A program made the translations under genes and the position numbers. A stretch of 36,356 bases of DNA from an uncultured Bacteroidales bacterium (GTDB lineage: Bacteria > Bacteroidota > Bacteroidia > Bacteroidales > UBA4417), in NCBI GenBank assembly GCA_903946925.1, contig CAJAXK010000372.1:1-36356 (forward strand), in the 5' to 3' direction. This document shows, one piece after another, positions 8,386-16,815 of the stretch. The notes beneath the pieces were generated by a model. It saw only the letters and a program-made list of their open reading frames with translations. It searched no databases and was not told the origin of the DNA. How positions within the stretch are numbered: the first letter of the stretch is position 1; the number at the start of each line of letters is the position of its first letter.

Positions 8386-8419
8386 CCTGATTCATTTTAT
8401 TGTGGATCAGGTTGTTTTT
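8386..8419 (+). terminator. Rho-independent terminator after recQ, in the leader of the next gene
   Basis: CCTGATTCA (8386-8394) pairs with TGGATCAGG (8403-8411) over nine pairs including one G-T, with an 8-base loop, followed by TTGTTTTT. It lies 37 bp after the recQ stop and 27 bp before the next ATG. A near-match -7 element (TAACTTCG, about 8375-8382) precedes it, so the hairpin could also sit in a short transcript leader of the Skp-like gene. Confidence 0.6.
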
Positions 8420-8445
8420 ATTACAAATCAGATATTCAAAAAACA

Positions 8446-9168
8446 ATGACAGAAGAAACCAACAACACCATCGAAAACATTTCCACCCCCGAAAGCAGAG
8501 CTTCCAATCCTGTACCCGTGCAAACCATTGAAGCATCCGCTCCCGTTGCAACCAACAAAATAAACCCGCTATTGCTGGCACTCAACATTGTAATGCTGAT
8601 AGGGCTTGTAGTGCTGTATATCCTACATTTTACCGGTAGCGGGAAATCGGGCAATTCTATTGGCGGTGCTATCGCTAAAGCAAGCAAGGGAAACATTTCT
8701 GTAGCTTTTGTCAACAACGACAGCATTTTAAGCAATTACGAATTAGTTAAAAAAATGCGTGCCAACCTCGAAGCCAAAGGCAGGCGCCTCGAAGGCGAAG
8801 TAGCTTCTAAGCAGCAAGCGTTTGAAAAAGATGCTGCCTATTTCCAGGATCAGGTAGCCAAAAAAACGATAAGCGAGCAGAGCGCACAGGAAATTTACGG
8901 CGAATTGCAACAGAACCAGAAAGCAATATACGACCTCCGCGACCGCTACGCTGCCGAATTGCAGCAAAGCGAAATGGACATGAACGTTGCCCTCATAGAT
9001 TCGGTGATGAACTTCCTGAAACGCTATAACGACAAATATAAGTTTGATTATATACTCGGTTTTACCAAAGGTGGCAACATATTGTTCGCCAACGATACAC
9101 TTGATGTAACCGGCGATGTAATTAAAGAATTGAATTCAGCCTACAAACAAAAACACGGAGGGAAATAG
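8446..9168 (+). CDS. OmpH/Skp family periplasmic chaperone-like protein with N-terminal membrane anchor
   Basis: The protein has 240 residues from the ATG at 8446 (MTEETNNTIENIS..); a longer frame to 8365 crosses the recQ terminator and is rejected. Residues 1-42 are a low-complexity cytoplasmic segment, followed by one transmembrane helix (NPLLLALNIVMLIGLVVLYI), so it is anchored rather than secreted by a cleaved signal. The region from about residue 75 is OmpH/Skp-like: the strand ISVAFVNNDSIL, a long charged coiled coil (KKMRANLEAKGRRLEGEVASKQQAFEK broken here only for description), and the C-terminal strand YILGFTKGGNILFANDTLDVT. Skp-type proteins hold unfolded outer-membrane proteins in the periplasm. 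The anchored form suggests an envelope role of the same kind, which is inference. It probably shares a transcript with the following DUF4296 gene. Confidence 0.85.
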   Translation: MTEETNNTIENISTPESRASNPVPVQTIEASAPVATNKINPLLLALNIVMLIGLVVLYILHFTGSGKSGNSIGGAIAKASKGNISVAFVNNDSILSNYELVKKMRANLEAKGRRLEGEVASKQQAFEKDAAYFQDQVAKKTISEQSAQEIYGELQQNQKAIYDLRDRYAAELQQSEMDMNVALIDSVMNFLKRYNDKYKFDYILGFTKGGNILFANDTLDVTGDVIKELNSAYKQKHGGK

Positions 9169-9204
9169 GATTTCTTGGTGTGCTCATTTTTATAGTACAT
9201 TACG

Positions 9205-9220
9205 CACCTATTTTGAGGTG
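9205..9220. other. Small inverted repeat between the Skp-like and DUF4296 genes
   Basis: CACCT-ATTTTG-AGGTG forms a 5-bp stem; the flanking AGTA and TACT could extend it imperfectly. There is no T-run, so a terminator is unlikely. It may shape the 87-nt spacer or leader. Confidence 0.35.
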
Positions 9221-9255
9221 TACTCTTGGATAAACAACTTTCGAAAAGTTAAGAT

Positions 9256-9774
9256 ATGAAAAAGTGGGCTTTCTTATTTTGCATGTCATTACTCTGGGTG
9301 TCGTGCAACAGTATTTTAAGCTCAAAACCTGTTGGCACACTCAGCGAAAGCCAAATGGTTGATTTGCTTGTTGATATCCATTTAGCAGAAGCTTCTTTAA
9401 AAACAGGAAACGATTCAGTTTCGAGGTTGAACGATACCACGGGGATGCGTCAGCGTTTTTCCCAGGTTTTCGAAAAACATGATATTGCGCCAGACAGGTT
9501 CAATAAAAGCCTGAATTATTACATCGAGCATATCGAAGACCTGAATAAAATTTACTCCGAAGTTATTGCAAAGTTGACCGAAATGGATGCCCAGCTTACA
9601 GCGAAACCCCTTATATCAACTGAAGGGAAGAATTCCATAACTGGCCGACCCTCAAAAACACAAATGGCAAACCCATGGTACCGAACCCTCGATAAAAACT
9701 GGCAGCCAGTTGAATTTCAGTATTTTGATAATGAAAAATATCCTGTTACAACAACCAAAGGCCCTTTGAAATAG
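9256..9774 (+). CDS. DUF4296 family lipoprotein
   Basis: The protein has 172 residues. The N-terminus is a lipoprotein signal (MKKWAFLFCMSLLWVSCNS) with the likely lipidated Cys at residue 17. About residues 28-115 match DUF4296: the conserved start LSESQMVDLLVDIHLAEASL and the later FSQVFEKHDIAPDRFNKSLNYYIEHIEDLNKIYSEVI. The C-terminal 50 residues are hydrophilic and not conserved to my knowledge. The family is nearly confined to Bacteroidota and its function is unknown; lipidation places it at the periplasmic or outer face of the envelope. It follows the Skp-like gene by 87 bp on the same strand and converges on the M20 peptidase gene. Confidence 0.86.
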   Translation: MKKWAFLFCMSLLWVSCNSILSSKPVGTLSESQMVDLLVDIHLAEASLKTGNDSVSRLNDTTGMRQRFSQVFEKHDIAPDRFNKSLNYYIEHIEDLNKIYSEVIAKLTEMDAQLTAKPLISTEGKNSITGRPSKTQMANPWYRTLDKNWQPVEFQYFDNEKYPVTTTKGPLK

Positions 9775-9822
9775 GATCTCAATAAAATCAATTCCCCTTT
9801 TTGCGGTTCTTTTAATGGCCAT

Positions 9823-9925
9823 AAAAAAAGGAATGCAGGGAAATCATTTTTTCAGTCTTACAAAACAACTGGTTTCTAAATCAAAACCAGAAATAGCCAG
9901 CAGCCTGAAATTGTTTTCCCTGCAT
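9823..9925 (-). terminator. Three-tier long hairpin with T-run, terminator of the M20 peptidase gene
   Basis: Three nested arm pairs share one centre near 9879: ATGCAGGGAAA/TTTCCCTGCAT (9833-9843 and 9915-9925, perfect 11 bp), TTTCAG/CTGAAA (9850-9855 and 9905-9910) and CTGGTTT/AAACCAG (9869-9875 and 9884-9890). Read on the minus strand the outer stem is followed by TCCTTTTTTT, and the structure begins 22 bp after the M20 stop codon. It lies between convergent genes. It is much longer than a normal terminator hairpin. Confidence 0.65.
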
Positions 9926-9946
9926 CCAAAGATTAAATTGTGCCTT

Positions 9947-11320
9947 TTATCCTTCCAATTCCCCGCTATAGTATTTGTAAAACCAGATAATGGTTTCAAT
10001 TCCATTAAAGAAACATTCGAGGTGGTAATTTTCGTTTGGCGAGTGGGCTGCATCTGTATCGAGGCCAAAACCCATCAGTATGCTCTTAATCCCCAATACT
10101 TGCTCAAAGGTTGAAATGATTGGGATGCTCCCACCGCTCCGCACCGGAATTGGTTTAATGCCATAAACTGCTTCGTAGGCTTTGCTTGCGGCACGATATG
10201 CAGCCGTATCGGTTGGGGCTACATAAGGAAATCCGCCATGATGTTCGGTAACTTTTACCTTTACCGATGCTGGGGCGATAGATTCGAAATGCCGGGCAAA
10301 AAGTTCGGCCATTTTATGTGGCTCCTGATGCGGAACCAACCTCATGCTTATTTTAGCAAATGCTTTCGACGGCAAAACCGTTTTCGAGCCTTCGCCTGTA
10401 TATCCGCTCCAGATGCCATTAACATCCAAGGTTGGGCGAATTCCGGTACACTCGTTTACAGTATAACCCATTTCGCAGAGGGTGGTTTCAATATTCAGTT
10501 TTTTCTTGTACTCTTCCAGATTAAAAGGGGCACGTGCCATATCCTGGCGCTCATCAGCTGTGAGGTTTAAAACATCATCGTAAAATCCAGGAATCGTGAT
10601 ATGGTTGTTTTCGTCGTGCAGCGAAGCAATCATTTTGGCCAAAATATTTGCAGGGTTGGCAACAGCCCCACCATAGAGCCCTGAATGTAAATCCTTATCA
10701 GGACCGGTTACTTCCACTTCCATATATGCCAAGCCGCGCAGGCCAACGGTTATGCTCGGGATATTGATTGCGATCATACTTGTATCCGAAACCAAAATCA
10801 GGTCAGCTTTAAGCAATTCGGTATGGTTTGGAAGCCATTTGGCCAAAGCGGGCGAACCCATTTCTTCCTCGCCTTCAATCATCCATTTTACATTAAACTG
10901 TAGTTGGTTTGTGGAAACCAGATACTCAAAAGCCTTTACCTGCATAAAAAGCTGGCCTTTATCGTCAACCGCACCCCGGGCGAAAATTTTCCCATCGCGG
11001 ATTTCGGGTTCAAAAGGTGGCGAATCCCATAAATTAAGTGGGTCAACAGGCATAACATCATAATGACCATACACAAGTATTGTTGGTTTGGCCGGGTCAA
11101 TTATTTTTTCGCCATACACCACCGGATGGCCTGTGGTTGGCATGATTTCAGCTTTGTCGGCCCCAGCTTTAATAAGCTGGTCAACAATATATTGCGCTGT
11201 TTTCACCATATCGTCCTTATGCTCGTTTTCGGAACTTATGGATGGGATGCGTATCAGGCCGAACAGTTCGTCTAAAAAGCGGTCTTTATTGGTTTGGATG
11301 TAAGTTTTGATTGGATCCAT
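9947..11320 (-). CDS. M20 family dipeptidase / metallopeptidase
   Basis: The protein has 457 residues from the ATG at 11320 (MDPIKTYIQTNKDRFL); the frame also allows a TTG two codons upstream. It has the M20 two-zinc architecture: VYGHYDVMPVDP (first His and following Asp), GAVDDKGQ (bridging Asp), EGEEEMGSP (catalytic and metal Glu), then a dimerisation insert and the final metal-binding His in AAHSPNE. The length and the long insert match the CNDP/DapE-like dipeptidases that hydrolyse short peptides with unblocked ends. There is no signal peptide, so it is cytoplasmic and probably serves peptide catabolism. It lies 81 bp downstream of a T9SS protein gene on the same strand and ends in a large hairpin. 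Confidence 0.9.
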   Translation of the reverse strand: MDPIKTYIQTNKDRFLDELFGLIRIPSISSENEHKDDMVKTAQYIVDQLIKAGADKAEIMPTTGHPVVYGEKIIDPAKPTILVYGHYDVMPVDPLNLWDSPPFEPEIRDGKIFARGAVDDKGQLFMQVKAFEYLVSTNQLQFNVKWMIEGEEEMGSPALAKWLPNHTELLKADLILVSDTSMIAINIPSITVGLRGLAYMEVEVTGPDKDLHSGLYGGAVANPANILAKMIASLHDENNHITIPGFYDDVLNLTADERQDMARAPFNLEEYKKKLNIETTLCEMGYTVNECTGIRPTLDVNGIWSGYTGEGSKTVLPSKAFAKISMRLVPHQEPHKMAELFARHFESIAPASVKVKVTEHHGGFPYVAPTDTAAYRAASKAYEAVYGIKPIPVRSGGSIPIISTFEQVLGIKSILMGFGLDTDAAHSPNENYHLECFFNGIETIIWFYKYYSGELEG

Positions 11321-11401
11321 TTGCAAAAAGGGGTTAAATTATAAAGGATAAAAGTATAAAAAAGGGGGATAAGTCTTTACAATGCTAAAAATATTTCCAG
11401 A

Positions 11402-13480
11402 TTATTTTACCAATATTTTTTTTGTGAAAATTTGTTGCCCCATTTCTATTTTGAAAAAGTAAATCCCTGGTTTAAATCCTGACAAATCAATGTGTTCCAG
11501 TTTTTGCGAACCGTTAGATTGATGCACAAGCCTTCCCAATGGGTCAAAAATATTTAGCAAATAAGGTTTGACAAAGTTTCCGAATTCAATTGTTATATCA
11601 GTTTCCACAGGGTTTGGATAGATTTTAAAACTATTTTCAGGATTTTCGTCCTGCGATACAATCAAAATCTGGGTGTCGAATTTGCAAGTATCGGAGCCTA
11701 ACTGATTATATGCTATTAGTTTGCTATGAAATATCCCACTGCCCGGAAAAGTATGCGTGGGTGCCCATAAAGTAGAAAAGGTATTGTCGCCAAATTCCCA
11801 TTTCACTGAAGTGGAACAATACGACAAATTGGTATAATCAACCGTGAATAAATTTGCCGTATGCGATTGGTTTGCAAGGGGTTTGTCGGGTGTAACATTG
11901 ATAAACATGGAACCTACAACACCCGTATCAATATGGCACAAATACACATAATCCGATGTTTCGAGATGCAAAATTGGCGAGCTTGCCGATGAATCTGCGA
12001 ACATCCATGATGGTGCCCAGTAATAGCCTGTAAAGTCGTCAATACAGGCATCGAGGCACACAAAATCGTTGCACCTTTGTTCTATTTCGGCAATTGGAAA
12101 ATTTAAACATACTTCGTTGGCGCCAATCGAGGCCACAGCTTGGCGCAGCGTACTGTCGATATCGTAATCGTAATAATATCCCTGAAGCGGGATGGCTTTA
12201 TGTATCAACACCGGATTGGTGGCGTGCAAATCGCTGTCGGACACATACATGGCATCGTAAAACGAAGCATCATCGCCAATCATGGTAAGTTGGCAGGTGG
12301 GGCATGGAATGAAATTGTTGTTCACCATTTCGGTTCCAAGTGGCTGCATTATGGTATCGCTTACAAGTATGTTGTTTTTGACTTTGGCACTGCAAAGGTA
12401 AATTTCGAGTTTTGATTCCAGGCCAAAGTTGTTGTGATGGATCATCTGGTTGGGACCTGTTGTGAAAACAGCTTTACCATAAAAGAAGTTGGAAATCACC
12501 TTTTGGTTATCGGATGAAAATTTGCAATCGCCAAAAAATTTGTTGAAATAAAAGAAAGAGTTATGGCAGAAATTTACATACGTTTCTTTTTCGGAAATAT
12601 TTTCGACCATTTTCATGGTACTATGTGAAAAGGTTACGGGTTCGTGAAAAAGGTTGTTGTAAACAATTGAGGCCGTGATGTGTACAGTGCTGTAAAACTC
12701 ATTGCCTTTAACATTTCCGGTAATACTGAGCCAATTGTAGTATGAGCCGAGATAAATCTGGTTCCCTTCGAAATACTGGTTCATAATATCCATATCACCC
12801 TCATTCAGATAAAGTGTGTTGTGCAGATAGTTCTTAATTGGATGCCCAAAATTGTCATGAATTGCCCCATTTATAGTATCATATTCAAAATCAATTTTCC
12901 CTTTAACTCCATCTATCAGAATGGTTCGCAACTCCGATGAAATATACGAATGGCTGAATTTTGCCGATTTCACATTCCCGGTCCAATCATATTTCAAACT
13001 TATCAAAGCATTATCGGGACTAAAGTTTACATTATCGGTTTTTTCGATCCTACAATGGCTGAACAGGATTTTATCCGATTTGTCAATGGTGATGCAGGTA
13101 TTGGTTTGTCCCGGAAAAGGATGGATAGTGAGGTTTTTTAACGCTATATTGGATGTAGAAATAAATTTGACCGTTCCGGTAATTATCACAGAAGTAGGAT
13201 CCTGGTTTTCGGCCTGAAAAGTTATGGTATCGTTTGAGCCAACAACGGGTATCGTTGTAATGGTAAACCCCGGATAATTGCCTGGCCTTACATTGAAAAC
13301 CACATTTCCTGAAACGCCGTTGGAGCATACACTAGCAATAGCTTCGTAAAAATTTTCAAAATCGGGGTTTGTGCCTCCAATGGTAAACGTGCCCGACATT
13401 TGCGCAAAACAGTTTCTGGATAAAGAAAATAGGAGAAACAGGAATATCAGTATTTTTAATTTATTTGCTAAAGTATTCAT
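11402..13480 (-). CDS. Secreted parallel beta-helix / PKD protein with T9SS type A sorting domain
   Basis: The protein has 692 residues. Residues 1-27 are a signal peptide (..FSLSRNCFAQ). Residues about 30-460 look like a right-handed parallel beta-helix: many short strands and Asn/His-rich turns such as SNIALKNLTIHPF and NNLFHEPVTFSHS. The start GTFTIGGTNPDFENFYEAIASV is the usual opening of such proteins in this phylum. A PKD-like domain follows around 530-610 (VKWEFGDNTFSTLWAPTHTF). The C-terminal 75 residues are a T9SS type A sorting domain (FKIYPNPVETDITIEF..LSGFKPGIYFFKIEMG..KKILVK). The substrate is unknown; adhesion or polysaccharide binding is a guess. It follows lpxH by 89 bp on the same strand. 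Confidence 0.87.
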   Translation of the reverse strand: MNTLANKLKILIFLFLLFSLSRNCFAQMSGTFTIGGTNPDFENFYEAIASVCSNGVSGNVVFNVRPGNYPGFTITTIPVVGSNDTITFQAENQDPTSVIITGTVKFISTSNIALKNLTIHPFPGQTNTCITIDKSDKILFSHCRIEKTDNVNFSPDNALISLKYDWTGNVKSAKFSHSYISSELRTILIDGVKGKIDFEYDTINGAIHDNFGHPIKNYLHNTLYLNEGDMDIMNQYFEGNQIYLGSYYNWLSITGNVKGNEFYSTVHITASIVYNNLFHEPVTFSHSTMKMVENISEKETYVNFCHNSFFYFNKFFGDCKFSSDNQKVISNFFYGKAVFTTGPNQMIHHNNFGLESKLEIYLCSAKVKNNILVSDTIMQPLGTEMVNNNFIPCPTCQLTMIGDDASFYDAMYVSDSDLHATNPVLIHKAIPLQGYYYDYDIDSTLRQAVASIGANEVCLNFPIAEIEQRCNDFVCLDACIDDFTGYYWAPSWMFADSSASSPILHLETSDYVYLCHIDTGVVGSMFINVTPDKPLANQSHTANLFTVDYTNLSYCSTSVKWEFGDNTFSTLWAPTHTFPGSGIFHSKLIAYNQLGSDTCKFDTQILIVSQDENPENSFKIYPNPVETDITIEFGNFVKPYLLNIFDPLGRLVHQSNGSQKLEHIDLSGFKPGIYFFKIEMGQQIFTKKILVK

Positions 13481-13569
13481 TTTATGAGGATTGTTACTGT
13501 TTATTCAAAAAACTGATTTGGGATTTGGAAGCTGAAAATTATGGCGATTTCGTTAGAATCCAAAAGCCG

Positions 13570-14334
13570 TTATTCCTTTTCAAAGTATTTAATCTCAAAA
13601 GTTTCGCCATCGTATTTGCCGTACGAAAAGTGTTTTACCCAATCGCCCAAAATAATGCAACTTGCCTTATCCGATACTTTTATATTGGTTGGGATGTGCC
13701 TGTGCCCAAACACAAAGTAATCAATATCAGGGTTTTTGCTTGCCATTTCGCGCGAAAACACAAGCAAGTATTCTTTCTCGTGAAGGTAATAGTTTTGGTC
13801 TTTATCCTCTTTAATCATGTTCGAAATGCGGCTGCCACGCGAAAAATAAAGCCCCATTTTTGTGCCAAGGTCGGGATGCAACCAACGGAAAAGCCTTTGG
13901 TTGAATCGGAACAGGAAAACTTTTTTCATAAACTTGTACCTTTTGTCGCCAGGCCCAAGCCCATCGCCGTGTGCCAGGAAAAATTTCTTTCCTTTCAGTT
14001 CCGCTTCCTGTGTATCGTTGTGAATAATTACTCCCGCTTCGGTGTTGAGGTAATCAAATGCCCAAAAATCGTGGTTCCCTTTAAAGAAATGGACCGGGAT
14101 GCCTTTGTCGGTAAGTTCGGCCAATTTGCCGAAAAGCCGTGTATATCCTTTTGGGACAACAGTTTTGTACTCAAACCAAAAATCGAAAAGATCGCCCATA
14201 AGGTAAATGGCTTCGGCATCCTGTTCAACCATCGTTAACCAGCGGATCAGTTTTTTTTCGCGAACAAGGCTGCTCTTGCCATCGGGGATACCGAGGTGGA
14301 AATCGCTGGCAAAATATATATTGGTTTTTGTCAT
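13570..14334 (-). CDS. lpxH: UDP-2,3-diacylglucosamine diphosphatase LpxH
   Basis: The protein has 254 residues and shows the calcineurin-like phosphoesterase signature in order: SDFHLG (D11, H13), GDLFDFWFE (D48), GNHDFW (N87, H88), AHGDGLGPGD and GHRHIP. The LpxH-specific GDLFDFWFEY and HGD..GPGD contexts distinguish it from generic phosphoesterases. The enzyme cleaves UDP-2,3-diacylglucosamine to lipid X and UMP in lipid A synthesis at the inner membrane. The ATG at 14334 gives the normal family length. It lies 166 bp downstream of comEC on the same strand. Together with lptB and kpsF in this window it makes three separate LPS-assembly steps, although not in one operon. Confidence 0.92.
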   Translation of the reverse strand: MTKTNIYFASDFHLGIPDGKSSLVREKKLIRWLTMVEQDAEAIYLMGDLFDFWFEYKTVVPKGYTRLFGKLAELTDKGIPVHFFKGNHDFWAFDYLNTEAGVIIHNDTQEAELKGKKFFLAHGDGLGPGDKRYKFMKKVFLFRFNQRLFRWLHPDLGTKMGLYFSRGSRISNMIKEDKDQNYYLHEKEYLLVFSREMASKNPDIDYFVFGHRHIPTNIKVSDKASCIILGDWVKHFSYGKYDGETFEIKYFEKE

Positions 14335-14500
14335 TTATTGTGTTTTTGGAAGAGGTTCGCTTGGTGTTTATCAAAACAAAAATTCCGTTCCGAAGGTATT
14401 CAAGGTTAAACCAGGTATCGAATTTATCTCTTTAAAATATTTTGCTAATTTCCGATTTCATATCCTGTTAAAGTCGGGAATTGGTTTGCAAATTTAAGGC

Positions 14501-16624
14501 TTACAAGTCAACAATAAGTGCCCCTTGGTTTTTAATGCTATATGACTTTAATCCAGCTTTTTGTGTATCGGTGATCCATTTTTCTGTTTTATAAAAACTG
14601 TTGGAGCCATCAAAAATTATCAAACCCGGTTGGTAAAGCCTTTGCAAATCGTTGATGCGTAGCTTCGGATTGTTCCTGATTACCAAATAATCAACCTTAA
14701 GCTTAAAACAATTTCCTGTTGGCTTTGGGATGCTGTCAATCAAAGCAATGCGTTTATCGAAAAACAAAAAGTTATTGCCAAAATTCCTCAGCGAATGTAT
14801 TTGTTTTGGGACTTGTTGATGATGTTCGGTAACAGTATCGAGGGCAAAAACCATTGCTTGTGATAAACCATAGAGGGATTTTGCGCCATCGAGGTTAAAT
14901 TTATTGGCTTTTTTATCCTTCAGCAATGCCGAATCGGCTAAAAGCACCTGTTGTTGACCGTTAACAAACCCAACAGCAGTAAGCTTATTAGCACTATAAA
15001 ACACTATTTTTTGCTGCTTTTGCCGCTGGGTTTCGGTGAAGGTAAAACTTACCGAGAGCAACAAAACCAACATCATGGAAATGTATAGCATCCCTTTTTT
15101 CCTCAATGCGAAAAGCAGCATTAACGAAATCAGGATCATGTAAAGCAAGAGCATTTCTTTGGTAAAAATTGAAGTAACTTTTAAAACAGAGTATGGCAAA
15201 CGCTCTATAAACCCAACCGAATAGTTTAGCACAAATAGCAGGAAATTGGTAATAAGCCCTAAAAAATTACTAATTACCGGAATTGCGGAAGTAACCAACA
15301 CCGACAAACCCGAATATATGGCGAGAAAGGACAGCGGTATTGCAATGAGGTTGGCAGGGATAAAATAGGCGGGGAACTGATGGAAATAAAGCATGGTGAG
15401 CGGTGCGGTTGCAATTTGAGCAGCCAGCGAAACCGCAACCAAATCCCAGATTTGATTCCCGATTTTGGTTTTTGGGTTCAACAGGTTGGCAATTGGTTTG
15501 TTAATAAAAACTATCCCTACAATGGCAAGGTACGATAGTTGAAACCCGATATTGCTGATCATCAATGGGTTGATAAGTAACAAAACCAAAGCCGAAACAG
15601 CTAAAGAATTAATAATATGCACGTTGCGCTTGCTTGCATTTCCAAGCGAAATAAAGGTGAACATAGCCGCCGACCTCATTACGGGTGGCGACATTCCGGT
15701 TAAGAGGGCATACGCCCAAATTGTAACCAATATCAAAGCTGTTTTGAAATACAGTTGCCGGCCTTCTTTTTTCATAAACCCAAGCAGGAAGCTGATTACT
15801 ATAAAAATTACGCCCACATGGAGACCCGAAACGCTCAAAATGTGAGTTACCCCCGAACCTGAGTATGCCTGCAAAGTTTCACTGTCGAGCATGTCGTTTT
15901 GACCTAAAATCAAGGCTGATGCAACGGCAAATTCCTGTCCTTTCAAACCATTGTGGCTTAATATCGCCACAAATTTTTGCGAAACCTGATGCGCCAACCT
16001 GGTAATACTGAAACTAATAGGTTTAGAGGTAAGCTGCCACGAAAATTTGTTCAGATAGACCTGATGGTAAACATTGTTGGTGGCCATGTATTTTCGATAA
16101 TCGAAAGCGCCGGGGTTTTGTGGCGGGCCAATTTCCTGAACATCGCCCGAAAAGTAGATAGTGCTTCCTTCGGTTGGCATTTTTTTAAGTGAATCTTTTG
16201 CAAAATAGGCCAATATCCGGCCGTTTGCATTCATGATACTATTGCCTTTTTTCAGGCTTTTTACATGTAATATTGTTTTGAAACTATGGTCTTTTTCCTG
16301 CAAAGGCTCGGCTATTGTTGCAATAAATACGCCTTTGGTCTGGGTTTTCGAGAAGTGGCCAGGGCCAAGGATTTCTTTGTGGAGCATAACTGAATTGTAG
16401 CCGCTGATAAATAGGAATAAACTCAATACAACGCCGAAAAGCCAGCGTTTGACAGCACTTTTAACAATAAATGGAAGGAACCCCGAGGCAAGTGTAACAG
16501 CTAAAAACAGAACCCAGATGCTTATAGGAATGATAGTTACAGCAGAAATGGACACACACACAATAATTCCCGCCATAAATGGGAGCAAAATCCTGACCAT
16601 CGGGAACAAGTGCCTGTATTGCAT
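14501..16624 (-). CDS. comEC: ComEC/Rec2 family DNA uptake channel protein
   Basis: The protein has 707 residues and is highly hydrophobic. An N-terminal DUF4131 region (about 1-190) includes three membrane segments and a soluble OB-like part (GVFIATIAEPLQ, STIYFSGDVQEIGPPQNPGAFDYRKYM). The Competence domain follows with the signature SGVTHILSVSGLHVGVIF (about 245-262) and about eight more membrane helices. The last 180 residues are soluble and are not a recognisable metallo-beta-lactamase domain, as is usual for ComEC in Bacteroidota. ComEC carries single-stranded DNA across the inner membrane in natural transformation; whether this organism is competent is unknown. An exact -7 element (TAACTTTG, 16650-16643) lies just upstream of the ATG at 16624. 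Confidence 0.92.
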   Translation of the reverse strand: MQYRHLFPMVRILLPFMAGIIVCVSISAVTIIPISIWVLFLAVTLASGFLPFIVKSAVKRWLFGVVLSLFLFISGYNSVMLHKEILGPGHFSKTQTKGVFIATIAEPLQEKDHSFKTILHVKSLKKGNSIMNANGRILAYFAKDSLKKMPTEGSTIYFSGDVQEIGPPQNPGAFDYRKYMATNNVYHQVYLNKFSWQLTSKPISFSITRLAHQVSQKFVAILSHNGLKGQEFAVASALILGQNDMLDSETLQAYSGSGVTHILSVSGLHVGVIFIVISFLLGFMKKEGRQLYFKTALILVTIWAYALLTGMSPPVMRSAAMFTFISLGNASKRNVHIINSLAVSALVLLLINPLMISNIGFQLSYLAIVGIVFINKPIANLLNPKTKIGNQIWDLVAVSLAAQIATAPLTMLYFHQFPAYFIPANLIAIPLSFLAIYSGLSVLVTSAIPVISNFLGLITNFLLFVLNYSVGFIERLPYSVLKVTSIFTKEMLLLYMILISLMLLFALRKKGMLYISMMLVLLLSVSFTFTETQRQKQQKIVFYSANKLTAVGFVNGQQQVLLADSALLKDKKANKFNLDGAKSLYGLSQAMVFALDTVTEHHQQVPKQIHSLRNFGNNFLFFDKRIALIDSIPKPTGNCFKLKVDYLVIRNNPKLRINDLQRLYQPGLIIFDGSNSFYKTEKWITDTQKAGLKSYSIKNQGALIVDL

Positions 16625-16642
16625 ATTGGGATAACTTCACTT

Positions 16643-16650
16643 CAAAGTTA
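16643..16650 (-). promoter_or_regulatory. Bacteroidota -7 promoter element of comEC
   Basis: TAACTTTG on the minus strand lies 19 bp before the comEC ATG, leaving a leader of only about 10-15 nt. Confidence 0.55.
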
Positions 16651-16733
16651 GCAAATTTTGAATTACTGGAAAATGAATTGAAAAATAATAGGATAATATT
16701 CAAACCGAAAAACCATTTTTAGCACCGTCCTGC

Positions 16734-16773
16734 AAAAGAAAACCCACAAAATCCAGAAGGAAGTTGTGGGTTT
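16734..16773 (-). terminator. Rho-independent terminator after the OmpA-family gene
   Basis: AAACCCACAA (16740-16749) and TTGTGGGTTT (16764-16773) form a perfect 10-bp stem with a 14-base loop. Read on the minus strand it is followed by TTCTTTTG. It sits 43 bp downstream of the OmpA-family stop codon and separates that gene from comEC. Confidence 0.85.
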
Positions 16774-16815
16774 CAATAATGTTTCGATACGTTTTGAACC
16801 GTGAAAATCTACGGA

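Noticed and set aside
13465-14238. 257-codon plus-strand frame opposite lpxH
   Set aside because: It is the antisense shadow of lpxH, which has all catalytic motifs; the shadow has none.
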